Source of the DNA: Halobellus limi
GTDB lineage: Archaea > Halobacteriota > Halobacteria > Halobacteriales > Haloferacaceae
DNA length: 64,000 nt
Assembly (NCBI RefSeq): GCF_004799685.1
Contig: NZ_CP031311.1
Span: 1,302,001-1,366,000, forward strand
Direction: 5' to 3'
The position numbers and the translations under genes were made by a program. Positions 47,073 through 55,970 of this stretch are shown in pieces. A model generated the notes under the pieces. The model worked only from the letters and a program-made list of their open reading frames with translations, was not told the DNA's origin and searched no databases. Positions within the stretch are counted from its first letter, which is position 1; each line of letters begins with the position of its first letter.

Positions 47073-47222
47073 ATGGTGATATACAACGGTGATGTCGACC
47101 CTTACCATCCGGAGACGAGTCGGTACGAGTGTCGTTCCTGCGGCGCCCGCACCGACAGCGGCGGTGTCTGTGACGCCTGCGGCAACGAATCGCTGATCAA
47201 CATCTCGGTCCCACGGGAGTGA
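47073..47222 (+). CDS. Rubrerythrin-like zinc-ribbon protein
   Basis: A 49-residue protein: VDPYHPETSRYECRSCGART followed by GGVCDACGNESLINISVPRE. The two CxxC pairs form a compact zinc or iron ribbon like the rubredoxin-like part of rubrerythrin. Haloarchaea carry many copies of such very small proteins; functions are mostly unknown and may involve metal handling, redox or regulation. ATG 47073 is the only good start. The next 289 bases before DUF368 are GC-rich and show no gene. Confidence 0.8.
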   Translation: MVIYNGDVDPYHPETSRYECRSCGARTDSGGVCDACGNESLINISVPRE

Positions 47223-47511
47223 GAGGCCAGGCGAACGAAACGACGTCGGCGAAGCCGGTGGTGGCGTCACGCCTTCGGTCGAGTGGCGCCGTACGCCGCC
47301 GGATCGCCGACGCTCCACGACCTCGAAGATCCATCCCCCGACCGTGCGGAGGCCCGAGGCGGCCGGACCCCGGGCCGACACCCGCGTTCGACCGCCGTCG
47401 CGGTCGGGGCCCGTCGTTCGACTGTCGTCAGTCCCGGTCCGGCCCCCGTTCGCTTTTCGTTCCTCAGTTCGCGCCGCTGAATCGACGCCGGACAGAGCCG
47501 ACAGCGGCCCG

Positions 47512-48540
47512 CTACGCGTCGCCGTCGATCTCGCCGATGCCGGTGTAGTGATCCAGGAGTACCACGAGCACCGCCCCGACGACGGCCGCGGCGACGAACG
47601 CCGCGATGGCCGTCGGCGTCCAGGAGCGGCCGAGTTCGGCCAACTGGCCGCCGGTCCGGGCGACCGGCGCGCGCAGTGCCCCGACGATCAGCGCGACGAG
47701 GAACGCGAGCGTCGCCGTCCGGGCGCGTTCGAGCGCGGCCCGAACGGCGTGAGCGATCGTGAACAGGCCGACGAACGCGCCGGCGACGAACGCGACGACC
47801 ACGGCGCCGTGTTCCCAGATGGGTGCGGTCGGGCCGCCGGTCGCGAGTGCCAGGAGCGCGTCGACGAACGCCGACAGCGTCCCCGTCATGTACTCGTACT
47901 GGCCCAGGATGATGAGCAGCAGCGACCCGGAGATCCCCGGGAGGATCATCGCGCTGACCGCGATCGCGCCGGCGGCGACGGTGACCGGGAGTCCGTCGCC
48001 GAGCGTCGCGGCCGCCTGCCCGGAGACGACGAACGCGAGGACGAAGCCGGCGACGGCGGCGGCCGCTCGGGGGAGCGTGTCGACGGCGACCTCCGAGAAC
48101 AGCACCCACGCCGAGGCGGCGATGAGCCCGAAGAAGAACCCGAACGTGAGGACGGGGAAGTCCTGGATGCCGACGTGGACCACGCGGGTGATCGTCACGA
48201 TCGCGGTGAGAATTCCCGCGCCGAGCACCAGCAGGAAGCCGGCGTCGACCGCGCGGAGCGCGTCGACGGCGTCCTCGCGGCGACCCGGGAGGAATCCGAA
48301 AAGGACGGCTCGGATCCGGGCGGGCGAGACGGCCGTGATCGCGGCGATCAGCCGCTCGTAGATCCCGGTCACGAGCGCGATCGTTCCGCCCGAGACGCCG
48401 GGCACGGCGTCGGCCGCGCCCATACAGATTCCCTTCAGATAGACGACCAGCCACGACGTCCCGGCGACCGTCGGCCGGGACGTCACGGCGTCGGGGGACC
48501 GCTCTGCCGTCCCGTGAGAGCCGTCTCGGTCTTTCGACAT
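47512..48540 (-). CDS. DUF368 membrane protein (polyprenyl-phosphate translocase family)
   Basis: A 342-residue polytopic membrane protein with about eight to ten helices. The family hallmark GICMGAADAVPGVSGGTIAL near the N-terminus is mirrored by a second AMILPGISGSLLLIILGQYE, showing the internal duplication. Bacterial DUF368 (PopT) proteins recycle undecaprenyl phosphate across the membrane. Here it could return dolichyl phosphate used for glycosylation. It is divergent from UDP-glucose 6-dehydrogenase (aglM-like), which makes a sugar donor for the same pathway; this link is inference. Confidence 0.9.
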   Translation of the reverse strand: MSKDRDGSHGTAERSPDAVTSRPTVAGTSWLVVYLKGICMGAADAVPGVSGGTIALVTGIYERLIAAITAVSPARIRAVLFGFLPGRREDAVDALRAVDAGFLLVLGAGILTAIVTITRVVHVGIQDFPVLTFGFFFGLIAASAWVLFSEVAVDTLPRAAAAVAGFVLAFVVSGQAAATLGDGLPVTVAAGAIAVSAMILPGISGSLLLIILGQYEYMTGTLSAFVDALLALATGGPTAPIWEHGAVVVAFVAGAFVGLFTIAHAVRAALERARTATLAFLVALIVGALRAPVARTGGQLAELGRSWTPTAIAAFVAAAVVGAVLVVLLDHYTGIGEIDGDA

Positions 48541-48662
48541 AGGACTCGGTTCGCTCTCACCCTACTCCGGGTTTTCGCTTCTGTCCGCTCGGGACCGGGT
48601 CGGAACCGGGGCCCACTCCCCGAACGCGAAAATTGAAACGATCGGCCGGCGTCGACTCGGGT

Positions 48663-49955
48663 ATGCAACTGAGCATCGTCGGCAGCGGCTACGTCGGGAC
48701 GACGATCGCGGCGTGTTTCGCCGAGGTGGGCCACGACGTGGTCAACGTCGACATCGACGAGGATATCGTCGCGACGCTCAACGACGGCGACGCGCCGATC
48801 CACGAACCCGGCCTCGACGACCTCGTCGCAGAGCACGCCGGCGACCGACTGCGCGCGACGACCGACTACGGGGCCGTCCGCGACACGGACGCCACCTTCC
48901 TCGCGCTCCCGACCCCCTCCGAGGACGACGGCCACATCGACCTCTCGATCATGAAGGCCGGCGCGCGCTCGCTCGGCGCGGCGCTCGCCGAGAAGGACGG
49001 CCACCACCTCGTCGTGACCAAGAGCACGGTCGTGCCGACCACGACCGAGGAGGTGATCGCCCCGATCCTCGAAGAAGAGTCCGGCAAGACGCTCGGCGAG
49101 GACGTCGACGTCGGGATGAACCCCGAGTTCCTGCGCGAGGGCAGCGCCGTCGAGGACTTCCTCTCCCCCGACAAGGTCGTCCTCGGCTCCGAGACCGAGC
49201 GCGCGGCCGAGACGCTCCGCGACGTGTTCGACCCCCTCGTTGCGCGCGCGGACGATCCGCCGGTCGTCGAGACGGGCGTCGCCGAGGCGGAGATGATCAA
49301 GTACGCCAACAACGGCTTCCTCGCGGCGAAGATCTCGCTGGCGAACGACATCGCGAACATCTGCAAGGAGTACGGGATCGACTCCGAGGAGGTCCTCTCG
49401 GCCATCGGTCTGGACCACCGGATCGGCTCGGCGTTCCTCGGTGCGGGCGTCGGCTGGGGCGGCAGCTGCTTCCCGAAGGACGTCGCCGCGATCATCGCGG
49501 CCGCTCGCGACGTGGGCTACGACCCGGCGATGCTCGAGGCCGCCGTCGAGGTGAACGACCGACAGCCGGTCCGCCTGCTGGGTCGCCTCCGCGAGCACCT
49601 CGATCCCGACGGCGCTCGCGTGGCGGTGCTCGGCCTCGCGTTCAAGCCCGGCACCGACGACGTCCGCAACTCCCGCGCCATCCCGCTCGTGGAGGCCCTG
49701 CTGGATGCGAACGCGGATGTCGTCGGCTACGATCCCGTCGCCACCGAGAACTTTCGAGAGAAGTACCCGGAAATCGAGTACGCCGACTCCGCCGGCGAGG
49801 CGCTCTACGGCGCGGACGCCGCGCTTGTCGTCACCGACTGGCCCGCGTTCGCCGACCTGGATGCCGAATTCGACGCGATGGCGACGCCGGTCGTCGTCGA
49901 CGGCCGACGGATCGTGACGCGGCGCGAGGGCATCGTCTACGAGTCGCTGGTGTAA
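48663..49955 (+). CDS. aglM: UDP-glucose 6-dehydrogenase (AglM-like)
   Basis: A 430-residue enzyme that oxidises UDP-glucose to UDP-glucuronate. The NAD motif is LSIVGSGYVGTTIAACFAEV. The catalytic Cys is in GWGGSCFPKDVAAIIAAARD, with KYANNGFLAAKISLANDI and LGLAFKPGTDDVRNS. In Haloferax the equivalent AglM feeds protein N-glycosylation. ATG 48663 gives MQLSIVGSGYVG, the normal start. It is divergent from the DUF368 gene with 122 bases between. Confidence 0.94.
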   Translation: MQLSIVGSGYVGTTIAACFAEVGHDVVNVDIDEDIVATLNDGDAPIHEPGLDDLVAEHAGDRLRATTDYGAVRDTDATFLALPTPSEDDGHIDLSIMKAGARSLGAALAEKDGHHLVVTKSTVVPTTTEEVIAPILEEESGKTLGEDVDVGMNPEFLREGSAVEDFLSPDKVVLGSETERAAETLRDVFDPLVARADDPPVVETGVAEAEMIKYANNGFLAAKISLANDIANICKEYGIDSEEVLSAIGLDHRIGSAFLGAGVGWGGSCFPKDVAAIIAAARDVGYDPAMLEAAVEVNDRQPVRLLGRLREHLDPDGARVAVLGLAFKPGTDDVRNSRAIPLVEALLDANADVVGYDPVATENFREKYPEIEYADSAGEALYGADAALVVTDWPAFADLDAEFDAMATPVVVDGRRIVTRREGIVYESLV

Positions 49956-50007
49956 GCTCGGAAGGGCTTTTCCGGCGGCCTCCGAGCGTCGAGAGGCGAT
50001 TCGGATG

Positions 50008-50088
50008 GTATGGCGAATAGTCGGCACACCCACTCCCACGTCGACGTGCCGAACAACCGCTGCCCGACGCGGGGCGTTTCTCAGGTCA
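50008..50088 (-). ncRNA. Candidate structured RNA element, copy B (short form)
   Basis: On the minus strand CCCGCGTCG (50065-50073) pairs with CGACGTGGG (50035-50043) with one G-U pair, around a 21-base loop. Loop TCGGCAC (50046-50052) is complementary to GTGCCGA (50021-50027). Only seven bases lie between hairpin and pseudoknot strand, so this is the minimal version. No minus-strand gene follows directly: the element points into the 3' end of aglM. That argues for a free-standing RNA or repeat and against a simple leader. Confidence 0.52.
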
Positions 50089-50111
50089 CGGCGGCGATGG
50101 TCCCGCCTTCG

Positions 50112-50119
50112 TATATAAA
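50112..50119 (-). promoter_or_regulatory. TATA box TTTATATA of RNA element copy B
   Basis: TTTATATA on the minus strand, 38 bases before the hairpin of copy B. The reverse reading TATATAAA could also serve the GTPase gene at 50214, about 95 bases away. Confidence 0.5.
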
Positions 50120-50213
50120 TTCGCCCCCCAGACGACGAGTGGCTGTTGCGGAGCACGGTCCGGCCACCGACAGACACGGAAACCTACTTCCGGCCGTCGT
50201 TCGTCTCACAGGT

Positions 50214-51389
50214 ATGCTCTCGCTCGCGCTCGCCGGCAAGCCAAACGCCGGCAAGTCTACCTTCTACAAGGCCGCGACGATGGCCGACGTCGACGTCGGC
50301 AACTACCCGTTCACGACGATCGACCCGAACCGCGGCGTGACCCACGCCCGGACGCGCTGTCCCTGTCTCGACCGCGAGGAGCGCTGCGGCAACTGCGAGG
50401 ACGGCGTCCGCTACGTCCCCGTCGAACTGCTCGACGTCGCCGGACTCGTGCCCGGCGCACACGAGGGACGCGGCCTCGGGAACCAGTTCCTCGACGCGCT
50501 CACCGACTCCGATGCGATTCTCGCCGTCCTCGACGCCGCCGGCGGCACCGACGCCGAGGGCGAACCCGTCGAGATCGGGACGTACGATCCCGTCCAGGAG
50601 GCCGATTTCGTCGAGGCCGAACTCGAACAGTGGCTCGCGGGGATCATCGAGCGGAACTGGGAGTCGATCGTCCGGAAGTCTCGCTCGCCCGACTTCGACA
50701 TCGACGAGGCCCTGACGGAGATGCTGACGGGATTCGGCGCGACCGAGTACGACGTGGCGGCGTCGCTGCGGGCGGTCGAATATCCCGACGACCCCCAGCA
50801 GTGGAGCGACGACGACCGCGAGCGACTGGCGCGGGACGTCCGCGAGCGGACGAAGCCGATCGTGCTCGTCGCCAACAAGGCCGACGTCGCGCCGCCGGAG
50901 AACCTCGACCGACTCGGGGAGTCGGACAAGCCCGTCGTGTCGTCGACGGCCGACGGCGAACTCGCGCTGCGGACGGCCGCGGAGGCGGGCGTCGTCGAGT
51001 ACCTCCCGGGCGACGAGGACTTCACCGTCGTCGGCGACGTCTCCGAGGAGCAGCGCGCGGGGCTGGAGACGATCCGCGAGGTGATGGCCGAGCACGGCGG
51101 GACCGGCGTCCAGCGCGCCGTCGACACCGCCGTCTACGACGTCCTCGATATGGTGACCGCCTACCCCGTCCAGAACGAGACGAAGTGGACCGACGGCACC
51201 GGAGAAGTGCTCCCCGACGCGTTTCTCCTGCCCCGCGGGTCGACGCCGAAGGATCTCGCGTACGCCGTTCACTCCGACATCGGCGAGGGATACCTCCACG
51301 CGGTCGACGGGAAATCCAACCGCCGGATCGCCGAGGACTACCAGTTGGAAGAGGGCGACGTGATCAAGATCGTCAGCACGGCGTCGTAG
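50214..51389 (+). CDS. OBG-like GTPase/ATPase (YchF-related, TGS domain)
   Basis: A 391-residue P-loop GTPase of the OBG family. G1 is LALAGKPNAGKSTFYKAATM, G2 is in NYPFTTIDPNRG, G3 is LLDVAGLVPGAHEGRGLGNQ and G4 is VLVANKADVA. A cysteine-rich patch CPCLDREERCGNC in the switch region is typical of the archaeal group. The C-terminal TGS domain includes LPRGSTPKDLAYAVHSDIGE. Likely associates with ribosomes or translation factors. Confidence 0.93.
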   Translation: MLSLALAGKPNAGKSTFYKAATMADVDVGNYPFTTIDPNRGVTHARTRCPCLDREERCGNCEDGVRYVPVELLDVAGLVPGAHEGRGLGNQFLDALTDSDAILAVLDAAGGTDAEGEPVEIGTYDPVQEADFVEAELEQWLAGIIERNWESIVRKSRSPDFDIDEALTEMLTGFGATEYDVAASLRAVEYPDDPQQWSDDDRERLARDVRERTKPIVLVANKADVAPPENLDRLGESDKPVVSSTADGELALRTAAEAGVVEYLPGDEDFTVVGDVSEEQRAGLETIREVMAEHGGTGVQRAVDTAVYDVLDMVTAYPVQNETKWTDGTGEVLPDAFLLPRGSTPKDLAYAVHSDIGEGYLHAVDGKSNRRIAEDYQLEEGDVIKIVSTAS

Positions 51390-51479
51390 GCTCCGAAGCT
51401 ATTGTGGACGCTCGGTATTCGGTTAGGTCAGATTGCCAGTAGAACGACTATTTAGCGGGCGTACGAACCGGATTTTCAG

Positions 51480-51560
51480 CGTTCGCGCGAACGAGCGGTC
51501 CGAAGGACCCGGTAGTGAGCGCGATTCACCGAGAGCGAAGGCCTCGCTCTCGGGTTTTTT
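51480..51560 (+). terminator. Stacked hairpins and U-tract after the GTPase gene
   Basis: After the GTPase stop are CGTTCGCGCGAACG (51480-51493, a perfect palindrome), GGTCC-GAA-GGACC (51497-51509), and CCGAGAGCGA-AGGCC-TCGCTCTCGG (51529-51553) followed by GTTTTTT. The last is a textbook hairpin plus T-run on the plus strand. A fourth hairpin GTGCGCG-T-CGCGCAC follows at 51584-51598. It separates two converging genes. Confidence 0.6.
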
Positions 51561-51620
51561 GGTCCAGATTTTTGCGCCGAGTGGTGCGCGTCGCGCACCC
51601 GAGGCGTAAAAAGGTGGGTT

Positions 51621-52742
51621 TTAGACCACCGCGTCGTACGCCTCGCCCATAACGTCGAGCGCCTCGTGCAGCGAGTCCTCGTCGGTCGCGTAGGAGAGAC
51701 GAGCGTACCCCTTCCCGTGTTCGCCGAACGCCTCGCCGGGCACGACGATGACGCCCCGATCCAGGCACTCGTCGACGAAGCCCTCCGGGACCTCCGGCAT
51801 ACAGTAGAACGCGCCGCCGGGCGTCGGGACGTCGAGTCCGATGTCCGTGAGGCCGTCGACGACGATGTCGCGCCGGCGCTCGAACGATTCGGTCATCTCG
51901 CCCACCTGGTCTTGCGGCCCGGTGAGCGCCGCCTCGGCGGCGAACTGCGACGGCGCGGCGGCGCAGGCCTGGGCGTACTGGTGGACGCGGAGCATCCGCT
52001 CGATTCGGCGCGTCGAGGAGACGACCCAGCCGAGTCGCCACCCGGTCATCGAGTAGAGCTTCGAGGCCGAGTTGACGACGACGACGTTGTCGCTGTCGGC
52101 GAACTCCAGCGGCGAGCGGAACTCGCCGTCGAAGACGGTGTACTCGTAGACCTCGTCGGAAATACAGAGGACGTCGTGCTCGTCGGCGATGCGGGCGAAC
52201 TCCCGGACGTCCTCGGGCGGCGAGACCGCGCCCGTGGGATTGCCGGGGCTGTTGACGACGAACGCGGCGGTGTCGTCGGTGATCGCCGCCTCGATCGCGT
52301 CGGGGTCGATCGTCAGGTCGTCGCGGAGCGGGACCGGCACGGGCGTCCCCCCCGTGAGGCGCGTGAGCGCGTCGTAGGAGACGAACCCCGGATCCGGGAT
52401 GATGACCTCGTCGCCGGCGTCGACGTGGGCCTCTAAGGCGATGTGCAGCGCCTCGGAGCCGCCGGCGGTGGCGATCACGTCGCCGGGGTCGACGTCGAGC
52501 CCCTGATCGCGGGCGTGTTTGTCTGCGATGGCCTCGCGAAGGGACGTCAACCCCTTGTTCTCGGTGTAGCCGTCGGCGAGCCCCTCGCGGATCGCTTCGG
52601 CGGCGGCCTCCCGCGCGTGGGTGGGAGCCGAGAAGTCCGGCTGTCCCAGTCCGAGGTTGATCGCGTCCTCGCCCGCGGCCTCGAAGACCTCGCGGATGCC
52701 GCTGATCGACACCTGCTCGACTCGCTCGGAGAAGTGCGTCAT
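51621..52742 (-). CDS. PLP-dependent aminotransferase, class I/II
   Basis: A 373-residue aspartate-aminotransferase-fold enzyme. Visible are AINLGLGQPDFSAPTHAREA, TAGGSEALHIALEAHVDAGD, NSPGNPTGAVSPPEDV, ISDEVYEYTVFDG, the PLP-lysine motif NSASKLYSMTGWRLGWVVS, and GGAFYCMPEVPEGF. The substrate is not clear; aromatic or aspartate/alanine aminotransferase are possible. It begins MTHFSERVEQVSISGIREVF. It converges with the GTPase gene. Confidence 0.9.
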   Translation of the reverse strand: MTHFSERVEQVSISGIREVFEAAGEDAINLGLGQPDFSAPTHAREAAAEAIREGLADGYTENKGLTSLREAIADKHARDQGLDVDPGDVIATAGGSEALHIALEAHVDAGDEVIIPDPGFVSYDALTRLTGGTPVPVPLRDDLTIDPDAIEAAITDDTAAFVVNSPGNPTGAVSPPEDVREFARIADEHDVLCISDEVYEYTVFDGEFRSPLEFADSDNVVVVNSASKLYSMTGWRLGWVVSSTRRIERMLRVHQYAQACAAAPSQFAAEAALTGPQDQVGEMTESFERRRDIVVDGLTDIGLDVPTPGGAFYCMPEVPEGFVDECLDRGVIVVPGEAFGEHGKGYARLSYATDEDSLHEALDVMGEAYDAVV

Positions 52743-52985
52743 ACTCTGGCTCGGGTGGGCCACCGAGTTAGGTTTTCCTTCCTCGGTCGACTGTCGGCGG
52801 CACTCGCGCAACCGGGGACCGATACCAGAGATTATCTCCTGTTTCTGTGACGCTACCGGGACCCGTCGGGACCACACCGTATGGTCGTTGCACCGCGCAG
52901 AACAGCCGATATCGGGATTCAGAAGCGTCGAGCCTTCGAGCGACGTTCGCCGCGTGCACGGTCCAAATATACGTAGGGCACTAAG

Positions 52986-52990
52986 GGAGG
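52986..52990 (+). promoter_or_regulatory. Shine-Dalgarno GGAGG before the ABC substrate-binding gene
   Basis: GGAGG lies four bases before ATG 52995. AATATACG (52965-52972) about 23 bases before ATG is the likely TATA box, so the leader would be very short. A CCGATATCGG palindrome lies further up at 52906-52915. Confidence 0.55.
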
Positions 52991-52994
52991 ACAA

Positions 52995-54062
52995 ATGAAG
53001 AGCGACTCGAAAGTCGACCGGGCGGGCGTCTCGCGACGGCGGTTCCTTCAGGCTGCGGCCGCGACATCGGCAGTCGGCGGCGTCGCCGGATGCGTCGGTG
53101 GAACCGGCGGGTCGAGCGGCGGCCTCGACGAGATCCGCGTGGCGTACATGCCCATCTACCCGGATATGCAGTACTTCATCATACAGGAGGAGGGGTACTT
53201 CGACGAGCTGTCGGCGACGGTCTCCGGAGAGGTGTTCTCCGACGGTCCGAGCATCGTGCAGGCCTCCGCGACGGGCGATTTCGACGTGATGCTGTTCGGT
53301 ATCGTCCCCGCGATGATCGTGATGGACAAGGACATCCCCGCGAAGATCACCGCCGCGAACATCCAGAACGCGATGCAGGTCCTGGCGCACGACGACTTCG
53401 CGGCGATCTGGGCGGACGCCGACTCGGGCGCGGACGCCTTCGCCCGATTCGAGGAGGAAGAGGGACGGAAGTTCACCTTCGGGACGTTCCCGCCCGGATC
53501 GGTTCCGGACATCCTGCTCCGCTACTGGCTGTCGGAGATCGTCGGCGTCGACCCCGAATCCGACGTGAACATCACCGCGCTCGGCGGCGCGGGACCGGTC
53601 CGGCAGGCGCTCCTCGCCGGCGAGGTCGACGGCACGTCGATCATGGAACCCGTGCCGACGGTCGTCGAGATGCGTGACGCGCCGTATCAGTCGATCGCCT
53701 GGGCGGGCGACTTCATGCCCGGTCAGCCCGCGGCGGTGACGCTGATGCACGACCGGCTCCGCGAAGACAACCCCGAGCAGGCGGCCGCCTTCGTCGAGCA
53801 GCACCAGCGCGCGACGAACTTCGCCAACGAGAACCCCGACGGGGCCGCACGGCACGCCAGCACCGTCATCGGCGAGTCGTCGCTGCCGGTCGAGACCGCG
53901 CGCCGGGCGATGGACTCGCCCGCCTCCGACTTCATCACCGACCCGCACAAGATCGCGGACGGCGCGCAGATCTTCTCGGAGTACGCCGCGAACGCGGGGC
54001 GGATCGAGGAGGCGCTCTCGAACGACGACCTGTTCGACTTCGGGGTGTACGACTCCCTATGA
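52995..54062 (+). CDS. ABC transporter substrate-binding lipoprotein (NMT1/SsuA-like)
   Basis: A 355-residue binding protein. The Tat signal is SRRRFLQAAAATSAVGGVAG with the lipobox Cys at GCVGG, so it is exported folded and lipid-anchored. The mature part has the NMT1/THI5/SsuA-type fold (YMPIYPDMQYFIIQEEGYFD, GIVPAMIVMDKDIPAKITAA, GEVDGTSIMEPVPTVVEMRD). Relatives bind nitrate, sulfonates, taurine or thiamine precursors; the ligand here is not decided. It is the first gene of a three-gene importer. Confidence 0.92.
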   Translation: MKSDSKVDRAGVSRRRFLQAAAATSAVGGVAGCVGGTGGSSGGLDEIRVAYMPIYPDMQYFIIQEEGYFDELSATVSGEVFSDGPSIVQASATGDFDVMLFGIVPAMIVMDKDIPAKITAANIQNAMQVLAHDDFAAIWADADSGADAFARFEEEEGRKFTFGTFPPGSVPDILLRYWLSEIVGVDPESDVNITALGGAGPVRQALLAGEVDGTSIMEPVPTVVEMRDAPYQSIAWAGDFMPGQPAAVTLMHDRLREDNPEQAAAFVEQHQRATNFANENPDGAARHASTVIGESSLPVETARRAMDSPASDFITDPHKIADGAQIFSEYAANAGRIEEALSNDDLFDFGVYDSL

Positions 54063-54949
54063 GCCTCGAATCCGGCGCGACGGCGGAGGCGGGGACGCCG
54101 GACGCGGCGCGGACGGGGGACGACGAGGGCGTGACGGCGACCGGTTCGCTCTCGGACCTCGACACGGCCGGACTCGCCTACGGCGCGGCCGGGACGGCGG
54201 TCTTCCTCACGGTCTGGCAGGCGGCGGCGATGGCGGTCGGCCGGACGTATCTGCTCCCCTCGCCGGTCGAGGTCGCGACCGCGTTCGCCGTCGAACTCAC
54301 CGCGCCGACGACGTTCACGGTCCCGTTCGTGGGCGTCTCGCTCCCGGCGACGCGGCTCGTCGCGAACCTGCTGCAGAGCCTCCTCCATTACCTCCCGGGG
54401 CTGGTCGTCGGGAGCGTCCTCGGCATCTCGCTGGGCGTCGCGATGGGCTGGAGCGGCCGCCTCGACGACGCGCTCACGCCGGTGACGCGCTTTCTCCGAC
54501 CGATCCCGCCGCTGGCGTGGATCGTCTTCGCCATCGTCTGGATCGGGATCGGCCACGGCGGCGCGGCGTTCATCGTCGGGATCGGCGCGTTCTGGATCAA
54601 CTTCTACAACGCCTACGCCGGCGTCGAGGGCGTCTCGACGCACCTCAGGGAAGTCGCCGAGACCCTCGGCGTCGACGACGACCTCACGATGGTCCGCAAG
54701 GTGATCCTGCCGGCGGCGACCCCCTCGATCGCGACGGGGATCCGGACGAGCATCGGGCAGTGTTGGATGATCGTCGTCGCCGCCGAACTGTTCGGCGCGC
54801 CCGGCGTCGGCTTCCAGATCATCAACGCGGCACAGAACCTCGCGACCGACGTGAGCGTGGCGTACATGGCCGTCATCAGCCTCGTCTTCCTCGTGAGCGA
54901 CGGGGCGTTCCGGCGGGTCGAACGGAGGGCGCTGGCGTGGCGGGACTGA
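54059..54949 (+). CDS. ABC transporter permease (SsuC/TauC-like)
   Basis: A 296-residue membrane subunit with about six helices. The ATP-subunit contact loop is YAGVEGVSTHLREVAETLGV followed by MVRKVILPAATPSIATGIRT, the EAA motif region of BPD transport permeases. The N-terminal 40 residues are acidic and cytoplasmic. Its ATG overlaps the stop of the binding protein gene (ATGA), and its end overlaps the ATPase gene by 13 bases. Confidence 0.92.
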   Translation: MSLESGATAEAGTPDAARTGDDEGVTATGSLSDLDTAGLAYGAAGTAVFLTVWQAAAMAVGRTYLLPSPVEVATAFAVELTAPTTFTVPFVGVSLPATRLVANLLQSLLHYLPGLVVGSVLGISLGVAMGWSGRLDDALTPVTRFLRPIPPLAWIVFAIVWIGIGHGGAAFIVGIGAFWINFYNAYAGVEGVSTHLREVAETLGVDDDLTMVRKVILPAATPSIATGIRTSIGQCWMIVVAAELFGAPGVGFQIINAAQNLATDVSVAYMAVISLVFLVSDGAFRRVERRALAWRD

Positions 54950-55728
54950 GCGACTCCTCCGAGAGCGAAGTAAACCACGCGACGACGCCCAAGGTCGTCG
55001 TCGACGGCGTGAGCAAGGTCTACGAGTCCGAGCGCCAGCGCGTCGAGGCGCTCTCGGACGTGAACTTCTCCGTCTCCGAGGGCGAGTTCGTCTGCCTCGT
55101 CGGTCCCTCGGGCTGCGGGAAGACGACGCTCTTCCGGACGATCGCCGGACTCGAAGCGCCGACCGGCGGCGAGATCCGCCTCGACGGCGACCCGGTCACC
55201 GGGCCGGGCACCGACCGCGGGATGGTCTTCCAGGAGTACGGCCTGTTCCCGTGGCGCACCGTCCGCGGCAACGTCGCCTTCGGTCTCGAAGAACAGGGCG
55301 TCGACGAACCCGAGCGGAGCCGTCGCGTCGACGAGATGCTCGGACTCGTCGGCCTGGAGGATTTCGCCGACGCCTACCCGAAGGAACTCTCCGGCGGGAT
55401 GAAACAGCGCGTCGGCATCGCCCGTGCGCTCGCCGTCGACCCGGAGATCCTGCTCGCGGACGAGCCGTTCGGGAGCGTCGACGCCCAGACACGGGACATG
55501 CTCCACGGGGAACTGCTGCGGATCTGGGCGGAGACGGGGAAGACGGTGCTTTTCGTCACCCACGACGTCGAGGAGGCGGTGAAGCTCGCCGACCGCGTCG
55601 TCGTGATGGCCGCCGACCCGGGACGCGTCCGCGAGGTCGTCGCCGTGGACATCGATCGACCGCGCGGGCGGACGGACCCGGAATTCGGCGAGTACGTCGA
55701 CCGGGTCCGCTCGCTCATCGGCGAGTAG
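54937..55728 (+). CDS. ABC transporter ATP-binding protein (SsuB/TauB-like)
   Basis: A 263-residue ATPase. Walker A is LVGPSGCGKTTLFRTIAGLE, the Q-loop is VFQEYGLFPW, the signature is KELSGGMKQRVGIARAL, Walker B is EILLADEPFGSVD and the switch His is in LFVTHDVEEAV. GTG 54937 is preferred because GGAGG lies about nine bases upstream and the following residues form an acidic leader. It completes the importer. Confidence 0.94.
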   Translation: MAGLSDSSESEVNHATTPKVVVDGVSKVYESERQRVEALSDVNFSVSEGEFVCLVGPSGCGKTTLFRTIAGLEAPTGGEIRLDGDPVTGPGTDRGMVFQEYGLFPWRTVRGNVAFGLEEQGVDEPERSRRVDEMLGLVGLEDFADAYPKELSGGMKQRVGIARALAVDPEILLADEPFGSVDAQTRDMLHGELLRIWAETGKTVLFVTHDVEEAVKLADRVVVMAADPGRVREVVAVDIDRPRGRTDPEFGEYVDRVRSLIGE

Positions 55729-55742
55729 CGGTCGCCGTGGGG

Positions 55743-55931
55743 CTACTCTCCACGCTCGTGGGCCTCGCGAAGCGTCTCGACGTGTTTCATCACCACCGCC
55801 AGCGTCGCGTCCGCGTCGGTGTAGCCGCGGTCGTAGTCCTCGTGCGCGGCGTCGACGTCGCTGAGGAACTGCGCCACGGATTCGTCGAGGTCGGGAGTCG
55901 CGTCGTCGGCCGTCTCGGAAGCGTCAGTCAT
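55743..55931 (-). CDS. Small acidic protein, unknown
   Basis: A 62-residue very acidic helical protein (DLDESVAQFLSDVDAAHEDY, DATLAVVMKHVETLREAHER). Its start at 55931 faces the 24-bp tandem repeats. It converges closely with the ABC ATPase gene (14 bases between stops). No family assignment. Confidence 0.6.
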   Translation of the reverse strand: MTDASETADDATPDLDESVAQFLSDVDAAHEDYDRGYTDADATLAVVMKHVETLREAHERGE

Positions 55932-55970
55932 ACGCCGTGATCCGGCCGCAGTGTACAAAAACACGGCGTC

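Noticed and set aside
46905-47381. 158-codon minus-strand frame over the zinc-ribbon gene
   Set aside because: It overlaps the methyltransferase end and the AT-rich promoter region and has no domain features; the 49-residue plus-strand gene has paired CxxC motifs.
52770-52990. TPP or similar riboswitch before the NMT1-like ABC transporter
   Set aside because: The conserved TPP-riboswitch elements such as CTGAGA with its partner helices are absent, and the TATA box lies only about 23 bases before the ATG.
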